Shown here: piece after piece, positions 46,526 through 56,735 of the stretch
Position numbering within the stretch: the first letter of the stretch is position 1
Layout of the letters: every line of letters begins with the position of its first letter
Assembly (NCBI GenBank): GCA_039619475.1
Contig: CM077116.1
Span: 254,053,440-254,117,439 of the forward strand
Length of the DNA stretch: 64,000 bases
Source: Icerya purchasi
Taxonomy: Eukaryota; Arthropoda; Insecta; Hemiptera; Monophlebidae
Reading direction: 5' to 3'
Position numbers and translations under genes: made by a program
The notes under the pieces: generated by a model
Databases searched by the model: none
What the model was told of the DNA's origin: nothing
Seen by the model: the letters and a program-made list of their open reading frames with translations, nothing else

Positions 46526-47199
46526 TTGTGTTCCTCCACTCCCGGTTGAACGAAAACGAATTAGAGAGCAAAAAGATCAATTTTAAGAATAATCCTTTTA
46601 TATTTCGTCATCGGCGACCCGAAAGTGACCCGTAATTCTTTAATTAATATTAAATCGAAAGAAAGGTAACGATGCGTTCTATGAGACGAGTCTAAAAGTA
46701 GCCGTTGGGCTCGGTTGAAAAGTACGACTTCGAGCTGCCGAACGTAGCAGAAAACTCGAAACATTGAGGAAAACCGAGAAGACTGGAACCGAACAAGAAC
46801 GGAGATACAGATTCGACTAACTTTAAGGAAAAACACAGATTCGTCTTCGCCGTTCCAACGATGATAACAGAGGATAGAGGATGATGATTGACGAACGGTA
46901 ATTAACGGAACAAAAACATAAAAAGTAGGTGGTAATTAAAAAGGACTTTGAAAACATTAGAAAATATCAACAAGTATGAGAAATATCGTTTTATACACAA
47001 ATCAAGTTTGATAGAGAATGGAAATGCAGGAAACAGAAATTAAGGGAAGATGTAAGATAGTGATGGAGAAATAGAGACTTTAGTTCGGAGTTTGAATAAA
47101 AACTGATAAACAAAACGAATAATAAAGATAAAATTATCAAAATTGGTGACAGGGAGACAAAAAATGGTATGGATATGTTTAGGATATTAGCTTAATAAT
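46526..47199 (-). repeat. 5' LTR of the LTR element (main part)
   Basis: Direct repeat partner of 44,073-44,825. It is interrupted after 47,199 by a LINE; the remaining LTR end continues from about 49,362 (ATTAGCTTAATAATCATAAT, compare TTTAATAATCATAATAATC at 44,801). Confidence 0.8.
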
Positions 47200-47226
47200 A
47201 AAAACCAACTTCAATGACAAACAAGA

Positions 47227-47720
47227 GCAGCTTTCGCTAACAGAGAGCACACCTACTCAATTTTCTTTGACATAGAGAAGGCGTATGATCGGGTCTGGCG
47301 CCTGGGATTACTCCAGAAGATTATTAAGAACAATGTAACAGGGAACATGTTTGCGTACTTAAAAGATTTTCTCCATGACAGATCTATCCGGGTAAGAATA
47401 ATTAATTCCCTTTCATGTCCGCAATTCCCAGAAAACGGACTCCCTCAGGCCTCGGCCCTAAGCGTGACCCTTTTCAACTTATACATCAACGACATCGTGG
47501 ATCACATCCCCCCTCCGGTAATTGCCCGCCTTTTTGTTGATGACTTGAACATTTCCCTAACAACATCGAATCCTTCCTATGCCCAACACACCTTGCAAAA
47601 TTTGTTAAAAAACTTAGAAGAATGGTCTAGCCTGAATGGGCTCTCCTTCTCTCCATCTAAAACTAAATGTATTGACTTTAATAGGAAAAATAAAATTACT
47701 TCTCCTCCACTCTTTTTTTA
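47227..47720 (+). pseudogene. LINE ORF2 RT domain (family B), frameshifted at its end
   Basis: The frame is open from about 47,218. FFDIEKAYDRVWRLGL holds the first catalytic aspartate. Then come FLHDRSIRVRI, GLPQASALSVTLFNLYIND (the usual QGSxLSP block is QASALSV), ARLFVDDLNISL (FVDD at the catalytic position usually FADD or YADD) and LNGLSFSPSKTKCIDF. The frame hits a stop at 47,719-47,721 after a T7 run. Shifting by one base in that run resumes the protein, so one indel separates this part from the next. Confidence 0.8.
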
Positions 47721-49205
47721 GATAATTCTCTTCTCACATACTCCAGTACAGCAACTTTCCTCGGGATCATTTTCGATAGCAAATTATCCTGGCGGCCTCA
47801 CCTGCAATCTCTTAAAAAGAAGTGCAGCAAATATATCACATTAAAATATCTATCCCACAAAAACCATAACTCTCCCCCCAAGCTTCTGCTAACACTTTTC
47901 CAATCCCTTATCCTCAGCCGTCTCTCCTACGGATGCTCATTGTATTCTACCGCCTCCCCATCCCTTCTCAAAATGTTGAACCCACTACAAAATTCTTCTC
48001 TTCGATTAATACTAGGTGCGCACCATACGTCCCCCACGCACAGCCTCCAATCCTTATTGGGTTCTCCACCCTTACACTTTCAAAGATTCTTACACTCCTT
48101 CCGCGATTCTTTAAGAGTCTTCCTTCTTGGACTTTGTGATCCTTACCCCACACCTCCTAATGGCGCGCTCCCTCGTCTAACAAAAATCCTATTAGACTCC
48201 AACATCGACCTCCAACACTTCAAAAACCTCAATACACCACCACCTCTTCCACCCTGGGCTACCCTACCAGCTGAAATCGATTATTCCCTTGTACATTTCT
48301 CCAGGGGAAAAATCTCCTCCTCCCTCCTCTGCACCAGAATCTTCGCAACCCTTAAAAAATATTCAAATCACCAAGCCTACTTCACTGACGGCGCGAAATC
48401 ATGCCCTGTTTCCGAATCGTCTCCTACTGCTTGTTCCTTTCACTCTAACCTAGTTTCGTCGTCCGCCCGCCTCCATGACCGCTGTTCCGTTCTCGATGCC
48501 GAACTTTATGCCATTTTCCTAGCCCTCGAATCCACAGTTAAATCCCCTCCACCCAACAGCCGCATTTTGATTGTATCTGATTCACTAGCAGCTTTGGAGT
48601 CCCTTCCCCAACAATTCCCATCGAATTACATAACCAACTCTATACAATCCCTAATCCTAAAATTAAGATCATCCTCCCACCAAATTACTTTCTTATGGGT
48701 GCCAAGCCACACCGGACTTAGGGGTAATTACTTAGCTGACATCGCTGCCAAGTCAACACTGTCGTGCCCCATGCCCTGTTCCCCTCCTCTTCCCACCGAC
48801 ATAGTAAAATCTATAAAAATTCTTGTGCAATCCCAATGGAAGCAAGATTGGCTCACTAGACAATCTTGCTTTCTAAGAGAGATAAAACACGGAATTGACC
48901 CTTGGTTCCCTCCTTCTGACCTCCCCAGAACCCACTTTGTGGCTATGGCAAGACTCCGCATTGGTCATATTTCGCTGACTCATGATCATCTCCTACTTAA
49001 TTGCGAGCCCCCTTTCGAATGCCCCTTTTGCTCCCTTCCTCCCTCTCCTACAGTAAAACACCTGCTCCTGGAGTGCCCATCCTTCGCGCTCCAGCGCGCC
49101 CAGCACCGGATAGCGTCTTTGCAGTCGTCTTTGGCCAACTCACCTTTGAACATTGCAAACACTATTCGGTTTCTTCATACAACTAACCTATTTCCAACCA
49201 TTTAA
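47712..49205 (+). CDS. LINE ORF2 thumb, RNase H and zinc knuckle (family B)
   Basis: From the T-run the second frame reads FLDNSLLTYSSTATFLGIIF, continues through RT thumb (LILSRLSYGCSLYSTASPSL, LQNSSLRLILGA) and runs open to the stop after FPTI. RNase H has all four acidic residues: FTDGAK, SVLDAELYAIF, ILIVSDSLAAL and GNYLADIAAKS, with FLWVPSHTGL before the last. A C-terminal knuckle follows (CPFC, then VKHLLLEC). There are no stops in over 490 codons, so it is young. It matches the copy at 28-1,044 in domain order and many blocks. The first in-frame start-like codon is at 47,940, but this is an internal part of ORF2. Confidence 0.85.
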   Translation, partial: LFLDNSLLTYSSTATFLGIIFDSKLSWRPHLQSLKKKCSKYITLKYLSHKNHNSPPKLLLTLFQSLILSRLSYGCSLYSTASPSLLKMLNPLQNSSLRLILGAHHTSPTHSLQSLLGSPPLHFQRFLHSFRDSLRVFLLGLCDPYPTPPNGALPRLTKILLDSNIDLQHFKNLNTPPPLPPWATLPAEIDYSLVHFSRGKISSSLLCTRIFATLKKYSNHQAYFTDGAKSCPVSESSPTACSFHSNLVSSSARLHDRCSVLDAELYAIFLALESTVKSPPPNSRILIVSDSLAALESLPQQFPSNYITNSIQSLILKLRSSSHQITFLWVPSHTGLRGNYLADIAAKSTLSCPMPCSPPLPTDIVKSIKILVQSQWKQDWLTRQSCFLREIKHGIDPWFPPSDLPRTHFVAMARLRIGHISLTHDHLLLNCEPPFECPFCSLPPSPTVKHLLLECPSFALQRAQHRIASLQSSLANSPLNIANTIRFLHTTNLFPTI

Positions 49206-49221
49206 CTCTCCGATTGCCATA

Positions 49222-49254
49222 GTGTCGTAATAGCCCCGGCAGCTGTACACGACA

Positions 49255-49285
<31 letters not shown>
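49222..49285 (+). other. LINE 3' UTR stem-loop and poly(A)
   Basis: GTGTCGT at 49,222-49,228 pairs perfectly with ACGACAC at 49,249-49,255, three bases before the A-run. A comparable stem-loop precedes an A-rich tail at 58.64-58.71 kb. Confidence 0.75.
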
Positions 49286-49290
<5 letters not shown>

Positions 49291-49400
49291 GGGAATGTTT
49301 GTTATTGAAGTTGGTTTTTATTATACAGTTTATAACAAACAGGCATGTATTCACCTACATTTATTAGCTTAATAATCATAATAATGATAATAATAATGAT

Positions 49401-49735
49401 ATGTATAATAATAACAGTAAAAATTAATAATGTAAAAGTAAAGGTGAAAAAACTAATAATATGAAAGTAAAGACAAAAACACTTATTTAACCCCCGTTCA
49501 TTTGGGTGTGCTTCACAAATATGACCGGCATATTTAAATTTTTAATTTCGCAACTTAAATGGCCGCTGTCTATTTGGACCGGTAATTCTGAAATTCTAAA
49601 AAAACTCTGTCGACTTGTTTTATGTTTCATGTAGAACATTTTGTTTTTGAATAACACTTGTATTTTAAAAAGCTGTCTTTTATTTAAAACCCGTATTAGC
49701 GCGAGACATAACTCTCGCATAATTCAATTTCATTT
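49401..49735. other. Spacer right of the LTR element, nothing recognised
   Basis: A/T-rich with no motif; an open frame on the minus strand at 49,487-49,720 has no recognisable domain. Confidence 0.4.
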
Positions 49736-50350
49736 TCATATGCACCTTACTTGTCGAATCATTTTTAAAGACACAGCTTTTTCTTTGCATTTTGCATGGT
49801 AGCGTATATTGAAGTTTTTTACCTTTGTCTGAATGATACTAAGCATATACATAAACGCAAACAATAAAAGCAACCAATAATAACGGAAAACATAATAAAT
49901 ATAAATCTCATGAACGAACGGAATAGAAGCTGTCTTCGGAAATCGAAAATTATGAATCAGATGATTCAGAGATAGAAAAGAGAAAATGGGACCTATTATC
50001 GAAGTGCTTTCATTAGAATTTTCGATTACTCGTCGCATACAATTTCCCTCAAAAATATGAAATCCAAAACGATAACAAAAGAAAAAAAGAAGATAACAAA
50101 ATATTACAGATTTATTGAAACTGTTTAAAATACATATACATATATAGTTGGTTTTTTTCTTCTTTTTTGCGTATCCAATCGATAAATACAGAATGTAAAC
50201 GAAACTAATAGAAGAAGGATAAAAGAAGGAAAATGATGAATTTATAATTAAAGAAGAGCGATAATAATGAGTAGGTAGAACAACGTAAGACGCGTTTCTT
50301 ATATCTCCCAACGCACTATTTCTTTCTACGCATTTTCCGTTGTTACCCAA
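49736..50350 (-). CDS. Unassigned 204-codon open frame with hydrophobic segments
   Basis: I do not recognise this protein. It is open for 204 codons in AT-rich DNA where random frames are usually below 100. Four hydrophobic stretches are visible: around residues 33-60 (SFSFFYPSSISFVYILYLSI), 80-95 (FCYLLFFFCYRFGF), 118-130 and 150-172 (YYVFRYYWLLLLFAFMYML). The end is basic and contains CKEK. A lysine run comes from an A-rich codon stretch. T-rich DNA naturally gives F, L, I and Y codons, so hydrophobicity alone is weak evidence. It could be a fragment of a divergent multi-pass membrane protein or a transposon-borne ORF. No promoter or splice signal identified. Confidence 0.25.
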   Translation of the reverse strand: MGNNGKCVERNSALGDIRNASYVVLPTHYYRSSLIINSSFSFFYPSSISFVYILYLSIGYAKKKKKTNYICICILNSFNKSVIFCYLLFFFCYRFGFHIFEGNCMRRVIENSNESTSIIGPIFSFLSLNHLIHNFRFPKTASIPFVHEIYIYYVFRYYWLLLLFAFMYMLSIIQTKVKNFNIRYHAKCKEKAVSLKMIRQVRCI

Positions 50351-50527
50351 AAAAATTCCAATTGTCGTCTATTGTTGGATTTTTTTTCACTAGCTTTCGA
50401 TGCGCCATTGTTAAATGTCCTATGCTACAATTTTTGTAATGGAATTTACGTTACGATTGTAATCAGCAAGTGGTATTTATAAATTTCCTGATTCCCTTTA
50501 TTTTCAATCGGATAATAAAAGTAAATC
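50351..50527. other. Spacer, nothing recognised
   Basis: Short AT-rich interval before the SINE body. Confidence 0.4.
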
Positions 50528-50690
50528 AAGTCCCATACCCTTGTTGACAGGGCATCGGGATTGCGAAGTTAAGCTTTTCATAATTGTACCGAGCCTAATG
50601 GACCCGATGAGAATACTGGGGCCAGTTTCTATCTTTCGGGTGCCTTTACTTTCCCAGATTTCTCTGGTAGCCAATTATTTCAAAGCTCGA
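50528..50690 (-). mobile_element. SINE body (family S1), head missing
   Basis: Read on the minus strand it follows the body of the SINE at 23.5 kb. AGAGAAATCTGGGAAAG is exact (here 50,649-50,665, there 23,600-23,616). It continues with AAAGG, then ACTGGCCCC, TCTCA, CTTAACTTC, CAATCCC and GCCCTGT in the same order and spacing. No tRNA-like head lies upstream, so it is 5'-truncated. Confidence 0.7.
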
Positions 50691-51450
50691 AAGAAGCAAG
50701 GATCAGAAAATTAAGCTGAATGAAGTAACGGGAGGAAGCGATTAATCATAAAGGAGCAGAAATATTCGACCGGAATTAATTTTTTCATAAAGATAGAAGA
50801 GTAGACCGAAATTTTCTTAAAACAAGAGTGGAAATACGCCGACTGCTTGTGCTAAAGTATTGCAATTGTAGAAAGAATGAGCAGAAATTGGTATATACTG
50901 AAAATGATAAAATCGTAGTAGTGTGAAGGAAATAGTAAATAGATCGGAGAGCGCTCACAGCGGGCGGCGACAATCCGGTAGTAATCGGAAAAATAGCGCT
51001 TAGAGTAGGTGCGAATAGCGGCATACTTGAAGTGGTCCTCAATTCGAGTATAAAAAATAAAAACGAAAAAGAGGAAGGTTAAAAAAAAAAAAAACCATCA
51101 AGAAAAATTTAAGTCTAGAAGAGTAGAGAAAACTCCGTGGCCAGGATCCTTCGGGCGACCAGTGTGAACATGAGAGAAGAACAATAATCATATGTGAAGT
51201 GAATAGTACAAGAAGATAAGAACACCGATAATAATGATTTCCGACGTACAGGAAAAATATGTTATGAAAATTAATTCTATTTACAAAGTCCGTATTCAAA
51301 ACGAAAACCGACCAAAATGCTTCCAGTAGAAGCTTAATAGCAAAATTCGAACATGCACCGTGATATATCGATATGGAGTTCACCGAGATGAGCGTGGGTT
51401 TCGACCAGTACAATTAGACGTTTCAAAGAAAAATAACTAAAAAGAGAAGA
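50691..51450. other. Spacer with unassigned minus-strand frames
   Basis: Minus-strand open frames at 50,785-51,042 (85 codons) and 51,039-51,413 (124 codons) are hydrophobic and have no domain I recognise. They overlap by four bases in different frames. Confidence 0.25.
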
Positions 51451-52850
51451 ATTGTTGAAAAGTTTTACACGAGTAGGACGCGAATAAATTCGATCCGTGA
51501 ACGGCGGGGATGACAGTCTTTAATTGTTAGCTCAAAATAGAAGAAGACGTCTGACAAAAAGCCCGAAAAAATAACGAATCCATTTAAAAAACTTTCAACA
51601 ATTGCGGGGGGGGACGCTTGAAAGAACCGACTGGGGGACAGCAATGTGTATGTAGAGGGGTGCGGCGACCGGGTTTGTCCGGTTGAAAAAATGCGCGCCA
51701 AGATTCTCGTTGTTAAATCAATTCTCGGAAAGAAGCAGCAGCCGTTGCTAGGCAGTCTGTCTTCATCCGATTTCGAACGGTATAATTTGGCCGACAGGAC
51801 AAGTGGAGACACGGATAAGGCGGCAGTGTTGCGCGGAAAGTTTGCAGGAGAAATTAAGCAAAGTAACCTTCGCAGCTTTCGCTGTTCCAAGTGAACTTAT
51901 TCATTTCCGGCCTCCGTTGCTACTTAAGCCTTCTGCTGGAACTAATAAATAAACCGGTCCGCATCCCGATTTAATTTTAATTGGGTCGACCGTGCCAGCG
52001 GCTGAGCAACATTTGTCGCGTATTGTTCTCAGATTTATTAACCGCGGTGCGCAGCCACCTTTTGCTTAATTAACTCGAAAAGCGGCTGGTCCGGAATTGG
52101 GCCCAAGTCGGGCTTCAGAATTTTTCAGTTTTCTTCCTAGGCAACCGGCAACAACACCGTGCCCAATAAAATAGTTCGACTATTTCTTCGGTTAAAAAAT
52201 TACGCTTCATCTAACAGCCCACCTCCACCGGCGAATTCAAGAAAAGCACTTCTCCATCAAAGAACCCCGCATGTTCGCTCGCTAATATTTTTACACAGAC
52301 CGATACTATAATTCTAATACTACAATTCTAACGTGCGAACAGCTCTTTCGCCTTACAACTCTGTTTCTCCCCACTCGACGGCCGCTTAGTGATTTTTTTT
52401 TTTAATGGAGGGAGGTGGTACCAAGAATAACAGCATTTTATTTTTATTTTTATTGCCCATAACACAGCCAAATTTATACTTGTACTATCCTAGCTTGCCG
52501 AGGCTACTTTTTCCCGTCCAAAAAAAATAGTTACAAGAAGGAACATAAAATCATCGTGAAAAATTGTGAAAAATGGATTTTCATCTAAAGTTTTTGCCCG
52601 AGTATGCGATTTGCTCCGAATTCGGATGTCTACGGCGCACATTCTGTCTGTAAGGGAACAGCCGGCGAAGCAGATGCATTATGTAATTACTCCCGTGTTT
52701 AAAGTAGCCAGCGCAAGCCGGTCACTGTTAAAGCGGCGGTGTTCCACTCTGGCAGAATCCGATATCCCGATTCTGTAAATTAAAAATATAGACAAATTCC
52801 TCTTGCGCTAAATCAGTGTCCATAGTGTTGACGAGTCCAACAAATTGTAG
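51450..52850. other. CpG-richer block, function unknown
   Basis: CG dinucleotides are frequent between about 51,470 and 52,760. Open frames on both strands (minus 51,465-51,890; plus 51,646-51,894) overlap and lack a domain. Candidate non-coding or 5' gene region. Confidence 0.3.
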
Positions 52851-53084
52851 CCAGGGCGCGCACGCACATATACATAAATGAAAGAAGAAAAATGTGTCTG
52901 TCTCTGCCCGCGATAATAAACTACTGGATCGATTTTGGTGCAGTTTCGCGGTTAATTAAAGTTATTTCCGTGACAGGTCTCAGTCTAAAGTGGAACTGAA
53001 CAGGTTACAGTGATCACACTATGTTGCGAAGATAAGGTATTTCCGAATTTAAAGGAGGTCTGGAATACGTTTCATTTTCTAATT

Positions 53085-53935
53085 CATATTTAATCTTCTT
53101 CCTAGCGTTTCCTCATCAGTACGGCGAGATCCTAATTTATCCGAACGCCACAGATTGTCTCATGTCGTTCTCAACCGAGTCTATCCACCATCTTTTTGGC
53201 CTACCTGGTAGTGGTTATTTTCCTCCGAAATCATATTTTATTACCATCTTCACCGGGATATCATTTGCTTTCTTCGTGATGTGGCCGTACAGCAGAGCCG
53301 CACCTCCCGTACTTTCAAGTGAAACTCCTGATTACTTCCCATATATATAACTTCGTTTTTAATGTGATCAAGGAGTGTGTGTGTGTGTGTGTGTATGTCC
53401 GAGAGCCTAACGTAACATTTTCATTTCAGTTACATGAGAAATCTTTGTTCGGTTTTTTTTTTTTTTTTGTTATTGCCCTCAGCATTCAGATCCATATAAC
53501 ACTGCCGCTCTGATGAGTGTTTTGTAAATTCTTTCATCGATAGGTGGTCTATATACACTTTTCTCGCATGATTCCCCGATTATTCATCCGTGCTATTTGC
53601 ATTCAGGAATCTGCATCCATGTGTGTACCCTCCTCCTTTGTGGTAATGTAACAGCGGAGATATTTAAACTGAGTGACCTTCTTTAACGTTGTGTTTTTTT
53701 ATTTTAATAATTCCGTCTGTAGGAGTTATTCGGGTTTTCTGATCTTCAGCCCATTTTCTTGCAATAATCTGTCTCTCCAAATCTGCACACGCTTTTCCCA
53801 GTTTCGCATTTATCTGCCAAAAAGACGTCATCCGCGTACAGTAATGTCCCAAGAGCAGTTGTCTGTAGGTGTCTACCGTTACAGTGTCCGTGCATAAAAT
53901 GAGCAATAGTGGCGACAATGCTAAATCTTAGATAT
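53085..53935 (-). pseudogene. LINE RT palm-to-C-terminus remnant (third LINE type)
   Basis: From high to low coordinates the minus strand reads: TLLYADDVFLADKCE (intact YADD active site), a palm helix (KACADLERQI), VTQFKYLRCYIT (normally FKYLGSxIT), IYKTLIRAAVLYGSECW, then TEMKMLR. RWYGHITRKANDIPVKMV and PGRPKRWWIDSVENDMRQSV (normally GRPKxRWxDxVxxDM) follow. These C-terminal blocks are those of LINE RTs without RNase H, unlike families A and B. It is frameshifted in several places. A GT microsatellite (about 53,376-53,395) sits inside it. Confidence 0.75.
53376..53398. repeat. GT microsatellite
   Basis: About nine GT dinucleotides within the RT remnant, read as HTHTHT on the minus strand. 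Confidence 0.85.
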
Positions 53936-54020
53936 CGAATAAAATAAAGCAAAATAAAATACAATTCTAAATTTATTGTTTTTTATTGAAATACATAGTA
54001 CTAAAAAAGTAAAAAAATAG

Positions 54021-54425
54021 GAAAAACTTTTTTAAAAATAGCCTTTCATTTATGCATTAAAAAGTACAACTTTATTAGTATGCGACTACCAAACACGCAT
54101 CTTAACATTAAAATCTGAAACTACAAAATACTATTCTGAAAAATAAAGGCGGGGCGGCAGATTAATAATTAAATATTAATATTATGATACATCCTAAGCG
54201 AAAACTACAATCACTATTTCATGTTGTTCCATTGTTGTGCATCACAACACCACACACACCGAATATTTTTGTAAGTGCGGCCCCGCTTTTATTTTTCAGA
54301 ATAGTATTTTGTAGTTTCAGATTTTAATGTTAAGATGTGTATCTGGTAGTCGCACACTAATAAAGTTATTCTGTACTTCTTTTTAGTGCATAAACAAAAG
54401 GCTATTTTTAAAGAAAAAAAATTTT
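54021..54425. repeat. Foldback element with about 135-145-bp arms
   Basis: The left arm (54,021-54,155) and the right arm (54,280-54,425) are reverse complements with few mismatches and one indel region. Both carry CAGAATAGTATTTTGTAG and CAGATTTTAATGTTAAGATG or their complements, with GCCCCGC at the inner end. The centre of about 124 bases is unique. No transposase. Foldback or MITE-type element. Confidence 0.9.
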
Positions 54426-54429
54426 TTTT

Positions 54430-56735
54430 TTTTTCAGGACACGTTCTTTTCCAAACTAATTTCAATGAAATATAAGCTTCTACTCTCAAACTTGGCGAAA
54501 TTGATTTTATAAAAGGTACCCATCGTCTGAATTGAATTAACGATTAAAGTTGTCATTTTAAAAACGCGTGCGATTTCGGGATCCGATTTAATAATAACCA
54601 GTATATATCAAAGGGGAAATTTGCTATGGACGGTACCAGTGACGATTTATTTATATGTAATGGTCCGTGATATTTCGTTGCAATAATAATTAGTGGTACT
54701 CGAGAGTGCCAATTAAACGTCGTTCTTCGGATCACCTTTTATATTTTTTTCCTTTTTAAGTTACATGTGTTTTTTACTCAAAAGAATATTTCGTACAATT
54801 GAATTAGCAGAGTTCGCATTCCTCGTATAAATCATCACCATTGCCGTACATATTCAATAGATGATCGCTAAAATAATAATAAAAAAAAAAAAAAGACCGA
54901 AGAAAAAAAATCGGCTTTCGGCTTTTAAGAAAGTCTGCTGTGATGGTAGAAAGTAGAAAATCCGATTTTAAACAGGGCTGTGCTAAAATATATTCTATAA
55001 ATTATTGCCCAGACGTATATCGGGGTGAACAGTTTCTGAGAAACCGGAAAAAAAGTCAAGTAATTTCATTAATCAGGGAAAAGTGAGGAATTTTTGTTGA
55101 AAGTCGAGGTATTCAATACAGAAATACCCCTCCGTGTTATGTAGAAAATAAAAATAATTCTTCAAAACGGAAACGACTTTCGGACAACAATTCTTTATTT
55201 ATATTAATCCTCCTTGAATAATTCGGATTTTATTTTTCTTTATAATTAAGTCATTAAGTTATAATGAATACACATCGAAGAATTTAAGATCCCATCGCTG
55301 TAGTTGTTTTTTTTTTTTGTTTTGTAGATGGAATAAAATTTTCCAAAAATACAAATAATTCGACTGTTCATCAGGCCTTCTCTTGAAGATATTCCCCCTG
55401 GGCACCTCTAGATGATAGTTTTCGAAAATTCTTATAGATCTAATTGTCATCATTTCAAATTTTAGTCACATGAAAACCTTTACATTTTTACGTTATGGCA
55501 TTTCGTTACGTAAATTTTAATAAAAAATTCTACAGAAGCCTTTAAGTAATTTCATTGTTTAAGAAAGACGCAGTCAATTAAAATTTACTCTTCTTCGGTA
55601 ACTGTATTGTTGAAGAACTAACAATTGTAGTCGTTAGTTTACCTGAAGCGAAATCCGAAGAATCTAATTATATTATGACAACGCCATCCTTATGCTCGGG
55701 CTTACTATGAAAAGGCCTATTATACGTTCTGAAAAATGCATGTTTACTCTAAAAATCATAATTGGAATGCTACGCAAAAACTGTAAATTATTATTGATAT
55801 CGAAATTTACCCTTCTATGAATACTGTAAAAGAACTTTCATCCGGCGATACAGAAGGTTTCGCCATGGCGCGGTTCGAAGAATCGAGCTTTTCATATAGG
55901 TATTTATAATTATATCAAACTTTCGTGTTTTTTAAAAATCATATAGATTTTTTTTTTGAAGTCCCGCGAAATTCCGGCGAAAAAAAAATATCACACCGAA
56001 TTTCAAATGTTCTATTAGAAAATGAATATAGTCGAAATTTTTGAAAACTAGAATATAAAAAAGGATCTAATCATTTCCCCCTCTTGATACCACATACAAA
56101 TTTTGGCCTTTGGATCAATAAGCGATAAAGAATGTTAAAATATTCATTTTCAAAAAGTTAATTTTTGTACGGGAAAATGAAGTTGTTAAAAATAATGCGA
56201 AATTATTAGTAATCGCGGAAGCTGGAATTCCAAAAAAGGTACGTGTTGCGGACACTAAGAGAGATGATTTTGCTTTTGTTTTGGGGAACTTCTTGCACGT
56301 TCTGATGCGATTGAGTTCTCGATTGTTTCCTGTTGAAAATTGATTTTAAACTGAGCAGAGTTTTTACGGCTCGGTATGGATCAATCTGAAAAACTTACAG
56401 AGCGATCTCAATGAAAACTACGTTAAAACAACTATCAGCTGTTTTATAGATTAGACAGATTGAGGATAAGAGAGTCGGGGAAAAATTTCGTTAACTAGCC
56501 GATCATATTAATACATTGCCGCGCTATTATTAATGTCGTAAACGTCAAGGCTAACCAATCGACTATTAAAGATTAATTTTTCGATATCGATACATTAAGT
56601 GATTTTGATGCAGTATATCTGTTTTCGTTTGTTTAGCGATAGCGTGAATATTTTTAAGATCGCAGTGTGTGCGTCTATTATTTTTGTTCTACTTTTTTTC
56701 GAGAGTCCATATCTTATTTTCGCTTTTATTTTTCA
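54430..56735. other. AT-rich spacer, nothing recognised
   Basis: No long open frame, tandem array or recognisable motif. Confidence 0.45.

Larger units (their letters stand above)
47200..49361 (+). mobile_element. Recent 5'-truncated LINE insertion (family B)
   Basis: Flanked by an exact 15-bp target duplication TATTAGCTTAATAAT at 47,185-47,199 and 49,362-49,376, inside the 5' LTR. It contains RT from the first catalytic block to the C-terminal knuckle, a 3' UTR and a poly(A) run of about 28 (49,258-49,285). Another 76 bases follow before the second duplication. The first 24 bases are the inverted complement of 49,296-49,319. Confidence 0.85.
44073..49400 (-). mobile_element. Errantivirus-like LTR retroelement, pol deleted, interrupted by a LINE
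   Basis: Two diverged direct repeats of about 0.7 kb (44.07-44.83 kb and 46.53-47.20 plus 49.36-49.40 kb) flank about 1.7 kb. On the minus strand the interior has a serine-tRNA-type primer binding site next to the right repeat, a gag-like remnant and an env-like remnant. No RT, RNase H or integrase is visible, so pol is deleted. The right (5') LTR is split by a LINE insertion. The combination of serine-tRNA primer site and env-like ORF is characteristic of insect gypsy/errantivirus elements. Dead copy. Confidence 0.75.

Noticed and set aside
50528..50652. 5S rRNA gene or pseudogene
   Set aside because: The resemblance is local; the segment aligns block by block with the antisense of the SINE body at 23.5 kb, and a complete 5S fold is not present.
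52860..53010. Helitron non-coding segment
   Set aside because: CTACTGGATCGATTTTGGTG is in the style of Helitron interiors, but there is no terminus or second copy in the window.
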